Below, one piece after another: positions 1 through 11,491 of a stretch of DNA of 64,000 nt (the first letter of the stretch is position 1; each line of letters opens with the position of its first letter). This stretch comes from Brevipalpus yothersi. Its lineage: Eukaryota > Arthropoda > Arachnida > Trombidiformes > Tenuipalpidae. A model generated the notes under the pieces. That model saw only the letters and a program-made list of their open reading frames with translations, did no database searches and had not been told where the DNA came from. Where the stretch lies: NCBI GenBank assembly GCA_003956705.1, contig QZCP01000138.1:1-64000 (forward strand), given 5' to 3'. The position numbers and the translations under genes are program-made.

Positions 1-74
<74 letters not shown>
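1..74. repeat. (TC)n microsatellite at window edge
   Basis: An uninterrupted TC dinucleotide tract fills the first 74 bases and probably continues outside the window. Confidence 0.98.
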
Positions 75-78
<4 letters not shown>

Positions 79-499
79 GTATATATTCTACTTTAGAAGT
101 AGAAGTTTGACTCATGATTACTGAGGATGAATTCTCTCTTCTGCCTTGCCTGCGGACAGAAAAAGTGGCGTATTGCTTCTTGGAATGCTGTTTGGTCAGG
201 ACGAGGTGGCCTGAGCTTGGGTTTAAGCAGTAGAAAAAAATTCTTGGAAAAATTTAGCAAAAGCATTTTGGTGAGAAATTGCGTGAATGAGCGTGTGTGT
301 GTGTAGGGAAAGAGGAATCAAGGATAACAAAAATTCATTGCTCAAGATGCAAGAGGTGAAAAGCAGGATGAAGTTGTCCCATCAGGTCGCCAGGTAACGA
401 TGATGAGATGAAGATGAAGATGAAGATGATGGAAAAGGTGAGAGTGAGTGAGCAAGTGAGTGAGATTACGATGCACTCACTCGCATCATCTCTACTTCT

Positions 500-563
<64 letters not shown>

Positions 564-1347
564 ATTATTTCAGACCATTTCATTGATAAGTGAAGAAAGA
601 GGGCTGAGGAGGGCTTGTCAAGCAAGAAGATTGGCGAGATGATGAAGATGAGGGGGCTTGAAGAGGAGAGAGAGAAAAAGGGAAGTAGAAGCGATAGAAG
701 ATGCTAACCGCTAGAAGGAAGAAAAAGAAGGAGAAGAAGAAGAAGAAGAAGATAGAGAAAAAATTAAGTGGCCAAAGCAGGCCAAAGAGCGGTAAAAAAA
801 TCGAGCACATTTCTCTGGCAAATTACTGTTTGCAGACAATATCAATTTTCTCGATCGAGGCATTTCCTGAATCTAACATACACACACTAGAGTCTATGTT
901 TTACCCAGATCCAGCACACAGGCTATTTGAAAAATGAGAAAAAAAGGAACACTGTTCAAAAGTAATGGCCTGAGCTTGTAGCGACCCAAAAGACGTGGTG
1001 TCAGCGCGCGTTTTTTCTTTCTTATCACTCATCTATCTCCTGTAGTACTAATAGTTTTTGCTGATCAGATCCTGTTTCTTTTACCAATACCGACACCGCT
1101 CTGGCATCATGTGTCTATGGGATGAAATTAGCTCGCCTCTCACGGGCTGTAGCTGTGGACATCGACATCGTGTTGAAATGCAGTTGACCACTTGTCAATA
1201 TCATCATCAATTGTCATGCATCACATCTTGTTGATAATTTTGTGTATTAATTGGCATTTCTAGCTATATTGGTCTCATAAATGATTTCGTTCTCCAATCA
1301 TTTTCTTCTCATTATCTCACTTCTCTTTCTCTGTTTTTCGTTCTCAG
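75..1347. other. Noncoding stretch 5' of the WDR55 exon, probably its intron
   Basis: This stretch has no exon I can assign. It holds a second TC tract (about 504-561), GAT/GAA-rich low-complexity DNA near 400-450 and a GAA-rich block near 700-770. I searched it by eye for the upstream WD-repeat exons of the WDR55-like gene and found none, so the simplest reading is one intron reaching past the left edge of the window. Confidence 0.5.
504..561. repeat. (TC)n microsatellite
   Basis: Pure TC dinucleotide run of about 58 bases. It produces artificial Ser-Leu or Arg-Glu reading frames that are not genes. Confidence 0.97.
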
Positions 1348-1900
1348 AGCTCGTCGAATGGAACAACCTCAATCAGAACTTTTTGATGCTGGATTTGAAT
1401 CAGTTCGATTTTACGAAGAGCGTAACCGTGTTTTGGTGGGTGCTGAAGATGGAGCAATCAATATTTTCAATATCAATGAATGGGGAAACATAAGTGATCG
1501 CTTTCCACTTCGTTGTAGTGCTGGGCGAGGATCAGGACTTTGTAGCATCAATCATATGGAAGTGCTATCTGTGGGCGATGATCAAGCCAGTGTTGTGATA
1601 TTGGGAGTTGGAGATGGTAAAATTCGTGCTATGAGTGTATTGCCAAACAAAATAATAGCTGAAGGAGAATGTCATCCATCTTCCGTGGAAAGTTTAGCAG
1701 CCTGTTCGAGCACTAAGCAGGTAGCAAGTTCCGACACAAATTGCATTTTCATTCATGAATTGATAATAAACCAAACTGGCGATGATCAGGAAGGGCCTCA
1801 AGTATCTGCTGGCGATTCAGCATCCAATGTGTCTACCAGTAGTAGTAGCAAGAAAGCGGCCTCATCTTCTTCCATGACTAATTTTTTTGCTGATCTGTGA
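1348..1900 (+). CDS. WDR55: WD repeat-containing protein 55 (WDR55)-like, C-terminal exon
   Basis: WDR55 is a WD40-repeat nucleolar protein needed for rRNA processing (established for the family). The exon follows a pyrimidine-rich acceptor ending at about 1347 and reads in frame through Arg-Arg-Met-Glu-Gln to a TGA at 1898-1900. The match to animal WDR55 runs over the whole exon: a strand reading VLVGAEDGAINIFN, then NISDRFPLR, then KIRAMSVLPNKII, a further blade, a Ser-rich linker and the conserved end SSMTNFFADL, which corresponds to the family's terminal DDFFAGL-type motif. That covers roughly the last two to three blades plus the tail. The ATG at 1358 is not taken as the start, because homology continues upstream of it into the splice site. 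The N-terminal blades are not visible in the window, so the gene is partial at its 5' side or truncated. Confidence 0.85.
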
Positions 1901-3400
1901 CCACAGGTACTGCCAATGTGAGTTTTTGCATCACTCTAATGCATTAAGATTCATATTTTGCATCATAATTTCTCTCTCTCTCATACTATTTTGAAACTCC
2001 GTCTATTTGCTCTTTTTTATTCAATGAATTACTCAGCTCAGCTCTTTCTCTCTCTCTCTCTTTTTGCCATGCTTTTTCAAAATTCATTAAAATTGTTACA
2101 TTCCATGACTAGTCTGTTGTTAAACTTCCATCATATTTACTTGGTCATATTCGGTCATTTAAAAGGTCAGTTTGTAGTATTTGAATTTGATTCATTTGGT
2201 GATTGGCGTGCTGCAAAACTGAATAACAGAGAATGAAAATCTACTTGTTGTCCTCTGATTCGGCTTCCTATTCATTCTTCCTTTGAGAAACTTTTCATTT
2301 CAGGTAAAAGTGAGAGAGAAAGAGAGAAAGAAAGAAGAACTGTGTGGAACTAAGAGGAGGTCCATTGGTCAGGTAAAGAAAAACGGTTTTCTCAACCCTA
2401 ATCAACAAAAGATTCAAGCAAATGAATAGGGAAAGGCAAAGAAAAATTGAACTCAAGAGAGAGAGAGAGACCCTCATTTAAAGCTCCAAACATGCATCTC
2501 GACCCCATGAAAAACACAGTGGCAAAGGTGGTGTAAAGTGCTTAGAGACCCAATTTCGAGGACTTTTCGAAGAAAAAGTTTTACCAACGGTCAATCTTTA
2601 GCTTTTGACCAGTACACTTGCTGATCTTTTTCTCTCTCTCTCTCACACATACACATATATACACACACACATGAAGCACTCTTGCTTGTTATACTGACCA
2701 TTTGCATGGAAACATTTCAGTGCCTCTGGCAAAAAGTCGCATTCGAGCCTCTTCGAGCAACTGACAATCGGTTCTTCTGGTTTTCTTTCTCTTCTCAGTC
2801 TTTGTTTTGTCCCAAAAAATTTTGCCTCAGGTCTCGGTCAAGGCTATTTAAATGAGTGCCCTTTACTTTTTGGTCCTTTTAAAATGGTCCCCTTATTAAA
2901 CAAAGACTCGACGTCAGGCCTTAACAGATTAGCAGAGTTTCGTGAAACTTGGACCGGTTAAGAGAGGAGAAAAGAGAGAAGAAGAGAGAGAGAGAGAGAG
3001 AGGATAAGTTTTCTGAAAGTATGGATAGTATGGTTGTGTGTTCAAATACACTTTCTGATTTCGTGAAAGTTTCCTGAGAAAACTTTTCGATCATACTTTG
3101 AGCCATAATTTATGATATGTTTGTGTGCTTTTCGATGCCTTCAAACAGATGATGTCTGATGATCATCACATAGACAAGAGCATTGGTGTCCCACTGGTGA
3201 CTGAGAAACTGAGGAAGAGAAAGAGAGAAAGAGAGAGAGAGAGAAAGCCGATTGATGGATCGTTTGTTACGGTATGTGTTCATGGTGCACTTCAGAACTT
3301 TCCCTTCATAGATAAGACTGAGAAAGGGAGAAAATTACAGGCTATTATTATGCCCTGATTTCATGCAGTGTCCACTACCGGCTTAATGCTACCATCAGCA

Positions 3401-3403
<3 letters not shown>

Positions 3404-3461
<58 letters not shown>
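3404..3461. repeat. (TC)n microsatellite
   Basis: Uninterrupted TC tract of about 58 bases. Confidence 0.97.
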
Positions 3462-3463
<2 letters not shown>

Positions 3464-3802
3464 GCCACTAGGCAGTCCGAAAGTTGCCTTCGAACCTCTT
3501 GCTGGCCAAAATTGCTTTCTCTTTGAGGAGTGGCTGTGGAATTTGGACTGTTTTCAGAGCTTTTTGGGGGCAAAAAAAGAAGTGTATATATGTGAGCGAG
3601 AGAGGGAGGGAGGAATGGGTTGTCCTTTCGAGAGTTACCCTGTTGTGTCCATTTCCAGGGTAAAAAGGAAAAGAGAAACATTTTTCTCATGCCGAAAATT
3701 TCGGACATGTTTTCATCTCTCTTCTCTCTCTTCTTTCTTACTGACCTCTCAACATGCCTAAGCATGTTAACCATGTTGCCTATTGCAAGGTCCATCGAGT
3801 TT

Positions 3803-3840
3803 TCTCTTTCTCTCTCTTTCTCTCTCTTTCTCTCTATTTT

Positions 3841-3872
<32 letters not shown>

Positions 3873-4070
3873 TCTCTTTCTTCAGAACTATTCGAAGAAA
3901 AAGCCGCAACAAGAACGCCAAGGAAAAAAGAGCTCGAAGGTCTCTGTAAGAGAGAGATCTTCTCTCTCTCTCTCTCTCCCTTTCTCTGGGAGAGAGAAAA
4001 ATGCCAGAGGGATGAGAGAGAGAGCGAAGAAAGAGAAGAGAGAGAGAGAGAGCGAGTGAGAGTCTCTCTC
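3803..4070. repeat. Alternating polypyrimidine and polypurine blocks
   Basis: A TTTCTC/TC block (about 3803-3880), a TC block (about 3958-3980), a GA-rich block (about 4013-4055) and a short TC block (about 4061-4070) follow one another. Because TC and GA blocks lie on the same strand, they are inverted complements and could pair as hairpins. Confidence 0.85.
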
Positions 4071-5121
4071 TCGGAGCAAAAATGCCTCAGCAATCGAGAT
4101 CACATCGGCATTGTGCGAATAGCTCTCGACTGAGCTTTTACTCACTTTTTTTTCAAGACCAAAGCGTCTCTCTCGCACTTTTTTTTCTGTATTCTCGAAC
4201 TTGTTTTGATTTATCACTGCAACATAATAATCATATTAATAATAATTCTTTATTATAAACTGTGCTGTAAACGAAAACATTTTTGTACATACACATAAGA
4301 GACTTGGAAGAGTTGAAAAAAAAATAAATATTTTGAACATTTAACAATATTTCGGTGAATTCATTTCATTCAAGTGCCAAGAAGGATGGATTACTTTCAA
4401 GTTAGCAGAGCGATCTAAGTTTTCTCCATCTCATTGACCAACATACACACACATCTATATAAACATTATGATTTGCCATCGTGATTAACTGCCCAAAATC
4501 AAGTTATTTACACTCAAATCAATACCGTTCTCTACCTGTAGTCATTATTATTATCATCTTCTCTGTGTTTACCTTACTTTTTCTGTGTTCATCATCTTCC
4601 GGGTCCAACACTTCTTCTTCTTCTTCTTCTTCCCTCAAGTCACGTTGCCTTAACTTGATAGCCAAACATACACACTTTTTCATCCATCAACTACATTTAA
4701 TCATCTTGATGTGTGTGTTTTTCAACAATTAATTATTTAATTTACTCCCAAAAGCTGACAGAGTGGACCACAAGATATATATCAGCTTCAAGCCAAGACA
4801 CACACATAGATATACATACACCAAACATACACGTACATACCACAAGTATTGCCTCCCCTTGACACCCCTTTTGTCCACCCTTTTCGAGGCTTTCACCTTC
4901 ATCTGATAAATATAAACACACACACACACAATCAGCACACAATCGTATTACTAATAACAAAGCTGATCGAAGACATAGTCTTTGATTCCATTTCATCATT
5001 TCCATCATCATTTTCGAGATTTGATACTCTTCTTGTGTTTTGTGCTCGAAAATTGATATTGGCTGGAAGAAAAGAGTAATCATATTGAATTCTTCAAGTG
5101 CCTTTTGTGTCATTTTTTAAA

Positions 5122-5156
5122 TTATTATATATATATCATATATATATATATATAAA
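5122..5156. repeat. (AT)n tract directly upstream of the cyclin D start codon
   Basis: An almost pure AT dinucleotide stretch, interrupted once by a C, ends two bases before the ATG at 5159. It resembles repeated TATA sequence but sits at the start codon itself, so it is more likely 5' UTR than a core promoter. Confidence 0.8.
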
Positions 5157-5158
5157 TC

Positions 5159-6548
5159 ATGGAACTTATTTGTTGTGAGAGTGAAAAATTTGTTCCTTGT
5201 AAATCAGTTTATGATCCAGTGTTCATCGATGATGAACGTGTTCTACATAATCTTCTGCGTACCCAGCATCATTACGTAATCAAAACTTCATACTTTAAAG
5301 ATGTTCAAACTGAATTGAAAGTTTGGATGAGAGATGAGGTTGCTCGATGGATGATCGATGTAAGTATCATCTTCTTGCATCCTATTTCAACACTTTGTGT
5401 ATTTTGTGGAATGGATTCTTTCTCTCTCTAACTGGAATGGATTATCTATCATGATTATTATCTTACCCAGAATGTGTATACCATGTTAACTTACATACTC
5501 CTTTCTCTTTCTTTCTCTCTCTCTTCCTTGTGGCATGATACTCTTAACATTAACCAGGTATGCGAAGAAGAGCACTGCGAATCCGATGTTTTTCCTTTAT
5601 CCATGAATATTATGGATCGATTTTTGTCTCTGGTCAAAATTTTTCCATCCCAATTACAATTATTGGGATCAGTGTGCATTTTTTTGGCCTCTAAATTGCG
5701 TCAATCAAAGACTATCTCAGCTGATAGTCTTATTCGTTATTCTGACTACTCTTTTACCAAGGATCAACTTGAGGTGATTACTCTTTTACTTTAAATGTCA
5801 TGATTATGATATCAATTTTAAGATGTTTACCATCCCCTTTCTCTCTATCTCTCTGCACATATCCTTCAACTGTTCTGACTACAGTTAAACTAACACTATC
5901 CACACTGACTGTGGTTATCTGTATCATGCAACTTACATAATCTTTTCATATTTCTCGAATTTTAATGTTGGATTTCTTTTTTGTTTCCTTTTATGAATGC
6001 TTTTCTAATCATAGGGCTGGGAATTGCTTGTTTTGACACATCTTGGCTGGGATCTTGCCGCTGTGACACCTAACGATTTCCTTAATTTGTTACTGGGTCG
6101 TTTGCCTACTCGTAGTAAGAGTAAAACCAAATTAAAGACAATCAAGAGGCACGCACAAATTTTCATAACAATATGTGCAACAGGTAATTGTCAATCTCAT
6201 TACGTGTGTTTGTATACATATACACACTTTTCGCCCCCCGCAATCAGCACTCTTGATGGAAAGTGATATTGGCTAGTGTGTCACATCAAAACATCAGTGA
6301 TGTTATATGTACACATCTGATTATATTTATTTCCCAGAGAAACTGTATCTTTCTGCTCGAAATTGTCTTCAACAGGGCACTACTACTTCATCCACCTCTC
6401 TAGCTACTTCCTTCTTCTTCCTCGTTCCAAGCATGTCTCCACCATTCTGTTCTTTTTCGGCAGCTTTTGAGTAGATTGATGAGCATATCAAACAACAAGA
6501 TCATCTTGTTAATCGATGAACTTTCCCAAGAAGATATTCTCTTACTTA

Positions 6549-6590
<42 letters not shown>

Positions 6591-7202
6591 TCTTCGTACT
6601 GAACGTTATCCACACTTCCATGTGAGCCTACAGGAAGTGGTTGATGATTGTTTCTCTATGATATTCTCACTTTTATCGGGAGCTTCTGAAAATGAACCTC
6701 TTATCTTTGCTTTTGCATTGAGACACAGAGAGACAGACCACTGTCTGTGCCTCATTGTAATTTGCTTGAAAAAAATGTTATCGTTTGATCTTTCCGGTGC
6801 TAATCGATCCACTGATCGATCATGAACTGTTCATGACCGATGATGTAGTTCAGAAGATATACTTATCAGGGGTAGTCGTTGTCTGCAATCGATATGGTGC
6901 CAATATCACTTGTCAATTCTTGCTGTGACTACAGTTAAAATTGCACTCACTCATGTTGTACTCTTTTTTTCGACACAGATTTTCGATTCTCCATGTTACC
7001 TCCATCTTTAATCGCTGCCGCATGCATTGCTGCCGCCATGCTGGGATTAACCAGACTGAAAAGCCAAGCCATCACCAAAGAGCTAATTGTCCAAATGTGT
7101 AAAATGGTCAGCATAGATCTGAACGAATTGCTTGATCTTTGTGAGAAACTCGAGGACCTCGTGAGCCGAGATAGTCAGGAAGAGAAAAATTGTTCCAAGT
7201 AA
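5159..7202 (+). CDS. CycD: G1/S-specific cyclin D
   Basis: Cyclin D partners CDK4/6 to phosphorylate retinoblastoma protein and drive G1 exit (family knowledge). Four exons join in frame: 5159-5359, 5558-5773, 6015-6183 and 6979-7202, giving 269 residues against about 290 in vertebrates. The start is fixed by the Rb-binding LxCxE motif, seen as L-I-C-C-E at residues 3-7. The cyclin box follows, with EVARWMIDVCEEEHC at the first junction, FPLSMNIMDRFLSL, LQLLGSVCIFLASKL, LGWDLAAVTPNDFL and, across the last junction, ICATDFRFSMLPPSLIAAA. The third intron is about 795 bp and carries a TC tract. The product ends soon after the last cyclin-fold helix, with no Thr-Pro phosphodegron like that of cyclin D1. 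A possible alternative tail is described in the findings. An AATAAA lies about 155 bases past the stop. Confidence 0.95.
6552..6587. repeat. (TC)n microsatellite in cyclin D intron 3
   Basis: TC run of about 36 bases inside the third intron. Confidence 0.95.
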
Positions 7203-7356
7203 CATTCCAGCAATGTTTGCTTACTTTCACTGCTTTACTTCGAAATGAAAACGAAGAAAATCTTTCCACACCATCTCGCATGTCTCCAGTCTCTGTTTTC
7301 TCCATCCCAAAGCGAGTGATTCAAATTGTACCTCTGATAATGTGTAAAAAGGAATT

Positions 7357-7362
7357 AATAAA
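7357..7362 (+). promoter_or_regulatory. Candidate poly(A) signal of cyclin D
   Basis: A canonical AATAAA lies about 155 bases downstream of the TAA at 7200-7202. The position suits a short 3' UTR. A second AATAAA-like site occurs near 7773. Confidence 0.5.
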
Positions 7363-8748
7363 GATACATTTCAAGTCATATTGTTCTCTTGCCCAAATTA
7401 TTGCAATCATCAAGCGATATTCCTCTATCCACATAGTGATCCACAGTCAAAATCTTCATAAACAGCATTGCATCGTACACAGAATTTTTCTTCTCTCTCT
7501 CTCACCATCAGAACGATGTCCAAAATAATTTCGGGAGAAAAATTCTATCGTAACATTCCTCTCTCTCCTGATACCCTCTATATCAACACCTTTCCAATTG
7601 ATATTTCTCCCATTCCTCTCCCTCATTTTCAAAAGTGGCCTCCGGGAAGACTTCTTCTTCTTCTTCCTCTCCTTCATCTTCATCTTCATCTTCATCCAGT
7701 GAAAGCAAGCAGCAGAATCAATTTTACTCTTGACTGCTAAGCTTCACGGGTGAGCTTGAAATCGGCCTGAAAAAATAAAAATGATGGTGATCACTTGATC
7801 TGATCTGAGCAAGTTTGCTGCAGCATCGATGGTGTGTATTGCATCGAATGATATCAAATCAAAACGTTTACTTTATGCTTTGTTACCCCTTTTGATCGAA
7901 ATCAAACTAGCGATGTATTCAAGAGAGTTAGAATGATGATCTTTTTCTTCCTTTTTTTCAAGTTACATTACACAGCATCTGGAAACATGGGAACAGACAT
8001 ATATACATCCTCTCTCTCTCCCTGTTTCTCTTTTGCTTATCCCTCAAAGGATTGCAAATTAATCGTTGAGCAGAAAATTTGTTTTCTCCTCATCTTCTCA
8101 AGTGCCGGCTTCATTTCAATATGCAACATCTTCCTCTCCTCTCTTCTCTTCTCTTCTCTTCTTTTCCCCTCCTATCGAATCAGCTTGCCGTAATCACATT
8201 CATTATCAAACTCACAATTCGTCAAGATTGAGTTATACATGCTTCTTTTCATCGTCAAATTAAACTTATTATTATTCCGATTCCGAAGGGTGAAAAAAAT
8301 CAATGACATTCTTCACTATCTCCTCTCTCCCCTCCAATCGAGATATTCTCTCTCTCGTTTTCTCTAAATTGCTTGATGAAATGGAATGCAATGAAATGAA
8401 ATGAAACGAAATGAAGAAAGAGAGAGAGAGAGTAAGTTGTTGAAACAAAACTGACGATTAGTTTGCTTACAGATGAGCAAGAGAGAAGAGAGAAAATTTA
8501 CCTTCAACAAGTTTACTTTCTCTCTCGTCTCTCTCTTTCTTTTACCTTTCTATCTACAGTCTTAACACAAAACTTTCACAGCAATTCGAAAGTATTCAAT
8601 CGTTCATCTTATATATACCTTTACATCTTATCCAATCGATTGAAACTGATTTACATCTACAAGTTGATTTATATGCAAGCAAATACACTATCTTTACGCG
8701 CTTTCTTTTTACCTTCTTGCCTTGATTCTCCTGAAATTTTCAAAGATA

Positions 8749-8799
<51 letters not shown>

Positions 8800-10613
8800 T
8801 AGAACCGAACCGAATGTTGGGCAAAAAAAGAAGAAGCAAAAAACAAGCAGGTATACCTTCTCTCTCTCTCTCTAGTTGCGTGTTAAGTGGGAATTTATAT
8901 CCTCTCCACTTCTATCTGCGAAATTCCTCTAGGATCAGTGAAACTACCATTAAATCAAAGTTTTATTCAACATTTGAATTAGGTGTATAAACTGGCCATC
9001 AGCTCATGATCATCTTCATGCATCTTCTTGTTTTTTTTCTCTCTCTCTCTCTATTTTCAAAGCCTGGCAAAATTTGTGTGAAAAAGAGAAGAGAGCAAAA
9101 TCTTTTCTCTATACATTTTCTGTTAGCACTTACTACTTTTTTTGCGGCTTTTATTCTCTCAATTCACTTCTTCTTTTTCTTCATCATCTCATGTTACACG
9201 ATTACAAAGCGAAAAATAAGTCAACCAGATGATTAACAATAAACTTTTTGATTTCTTTGACTATGAAAATTAGTGGTTTCAGAGAATGAAAATTCTATGG
9301 AAATCACCTTAAAACGCTCGAATTGAGAGTGGAAAGTAGCCTCAAAAAGTGATTTCAGAATAGAAATTGAGGGCAAAGTTGAAAAGAAAATTGTTGGAGG
9401 AGGAGGTAAAGTAGGAGGTGGAGAAGGAGGAGGCAAGATCATCATCATTTTTTCTAACTGCTAACCATCACTATTACTACTACTACTACTACTATTACTA
9501 CTTGAATAATCATTTAGTGTATATGTATACCTGCATATCAAAGCAATGCCATTACAATGATTACAATTTTTTGGTATAGAATAATCGAGGGAAAAAAATA
9601 CCGAAAAACAATCATCGTTAAGACATCAGGATACGGATCTATCAGTTAACGTTCAGTCAACGTAAATGATATTTAAGAGAGATCACAGAGATCGCGAACT
9701 TGTCAATAAAATTTCAGACATGATTCCATGTGTGTGTGTTCAGTTACCTTTTTCACTCTTTTTTGGCATCAATTTGCTGATCTCTTCCAGTGATATTAAT
9801 GATAAAAAATTTCACTGTCTTTTTTTCGATAATCATCTTGATGTGTGCAAAATAATTATTGCACACACACACACAATCGATTGGCAATATTATTTTTTTC
9901 TTCCAATAAAAATTATCAATACACAAATGTGCATTGTCTTTTGTCATCCTTCTTAGACTGGATTCTTAATTATCAAACTGGCATAACCCAGTAGAAGAGC
10001 TAACAAGTCAGCAACCTAATGTCTATCTCTCTCTCTTGTGTGAGGTTGCAACCATTTTAGTCAATCTAGGAAGTGAAAAAGTCTGTGTTTTTTCTCATAC
10101 GAACTTCATCACTTCAACTAATAAGAATTCAGTCTCCAATTATGATTACATTGATACGGTCTTGTCTCCATTGTTCATCTCACTGCACTCGGATAATGAT
10201 GAGATGAAATAATCAAGTTAAATGGTTGACTCGTTCATCGACCAGAACGAGGTTATTATTGACCGGCTTCCGGCTGATATATATTTATATTTATATTTCT
10301 GTTTACAAGTGCATGTGCTATTGCTCAACAGCCTAGATTTGCACATTATGAATGCTGCTTATCAACTCACTTTTATACACCATGTATCATCATGTTAATC
10401 CTTTTGACAAGCACTCATGTTGAGCAGTAATTTTCCTCCAGAATTCCAATTGATCGAAAAAATACAGCAACCCTGACAGAGGCTCTCGGTGTACTAATCG
10501 TTCTTCTTCTTCTTCTTCATCTTGTATCAAATCTTGAACATTGTGTGTGTTTACCATCAGTTGTATCACACGCATTTCATCAGTGTTTATTTTTCATAAT
10601 AATTACGGGATTC

Positions 10614-10654
<41 letters not shown>
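7363..10654. other. Gene-poor region left of the first assembly gap
   Basis: No exon could be supported. The content is AT-rich DNA with TCTTC/CTTCAT low-complexity sequence near 7655-7700, a GA tract at 8752-8797, CA runs near 9860 and a TC tract entering the gap from 10619. Confidence 0.55.
8752..8797. repeat. (GA)n microsatellite
   Basis: GA run of about 46 bases. The apparent open frame across it is Arg-Glu repeat read-through. Confidence 0.96.
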
Positions 10655-11404
10655 NNNNNNNNNNNNNNNNNNNNNNNNNNNNNNNNNNNNNNNNNNNNNN
10701 NNNNNNNNNNNNNNNNNNNNNNNNNNNNNNNNNNNNNNNNNNNNNNNNNNNNNNNNNNNNNNNNNNNNNNNNNNNNNNNNNNNNNNNNNNNNNNNNNNNN
10801 NNNNNNNNNNNNNNNNNNNNNNNNNNNNNNNNNNNNNNNNNNNNNNNNNNNNNNNNNNNNNNNNNNNNNNNNNNNNNNNNNNNNNNNNNNNNNNNNNNNN
10901 NNNNNNNNNNNNNNNNNNNNNNNNNNNNNNNNNNNNNNNNNNNNNNNNNNNNNNNNNNNNNNNNNNNNNNNNNNNNNNNNNNNNNNNNNNNNNNNNNNNN
11001 NNNNNNNNNNNNNNNNNNNNNNNNNNNNNNNNNNNNNNNNNNNNNNNNNNNNNNNNNNNNNNNNNNNNNNNNNNNNNNNNNNNNNNNNNNNNNNNNNNNN
11101 NNNNNNNNNNNNNNNNNNNNNNNNNNNNNNNNNNNNNNNNNNNNNNNNNNNNNNNNNNNNNNNNNNNNNNNNNNNNNNNNNNNNNNNNNNNNNNNNNNNN
11201 NNNNNNNNNNNNNNNNNNNNNNNNNNNNNNNNNNNNNNNNNNNNNNNNNNNNNNNNNNNNNNNNNNNNNNNNNNNNNNNNNNNNNNNNNNNNNNNNNNNN
11301 NNNNNNNNNNNNNNNNNNNNNNNNNNNNNNNNNNNNNNNNNNNNNNNNNNNNNNNNNNNNNNNNNNNNNNNNNNNNNNNNNNNNNNNNNNNNNNNNNNNN
11401 NNNN

Positions 11405-11487
<83 letters not shown>
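10619..11487. repeat. (TC)n microsatellite interrupted by a 750-base assembly gap
   Basis: TC repeat runs from about 10619 into a block of Ns at 10655-11404 and continues on the other side to 11487. The sequence shows TC at both gap edges, so the unresolved part is most likely more of the same repeat. Its true length is unknown. Confidence 0.95.

Positions 11488-11491
<4 letters not shown>

Larger units (their letters stand above)
1901..5158. other. Intergenic region between WDR55 and cyclin D, no supported gene
   Basis: I see no convincing exon here. The stretch contains short TC/GA runs, a long TC tract at 3404-3461, alternating TC and GA blocks at 3800-4070, CA/TG runs near 2650 and 4915-4930, and an AT dinucleotide tract just before the cyclin D start. 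Long frames in it are artefacts of the TC/GA repeats. Confidence 0.6.

Noticed and set aside
335..625. Long frames with Arg-Glu or Ser-Leu repeats over TC/GA tracts (here and at about 3361-4217, 8463-8990, 10541-11560, 37360-37801, 39760-40392, 47479-47836)
   Set aside because: TC/GA dinucleotide repeats have no stop codons in any frame, so these frames are by-products of the microsatellites and Ns.
2101..2236. Frame ending GQFVVFEFDSFGDWRAAKL downstream of WDR55
   Set aside because: Looks mildly coding, but there is no phase-compatible junction with the WDR55 exon, which already ends with the family's conserved tail and a stop.
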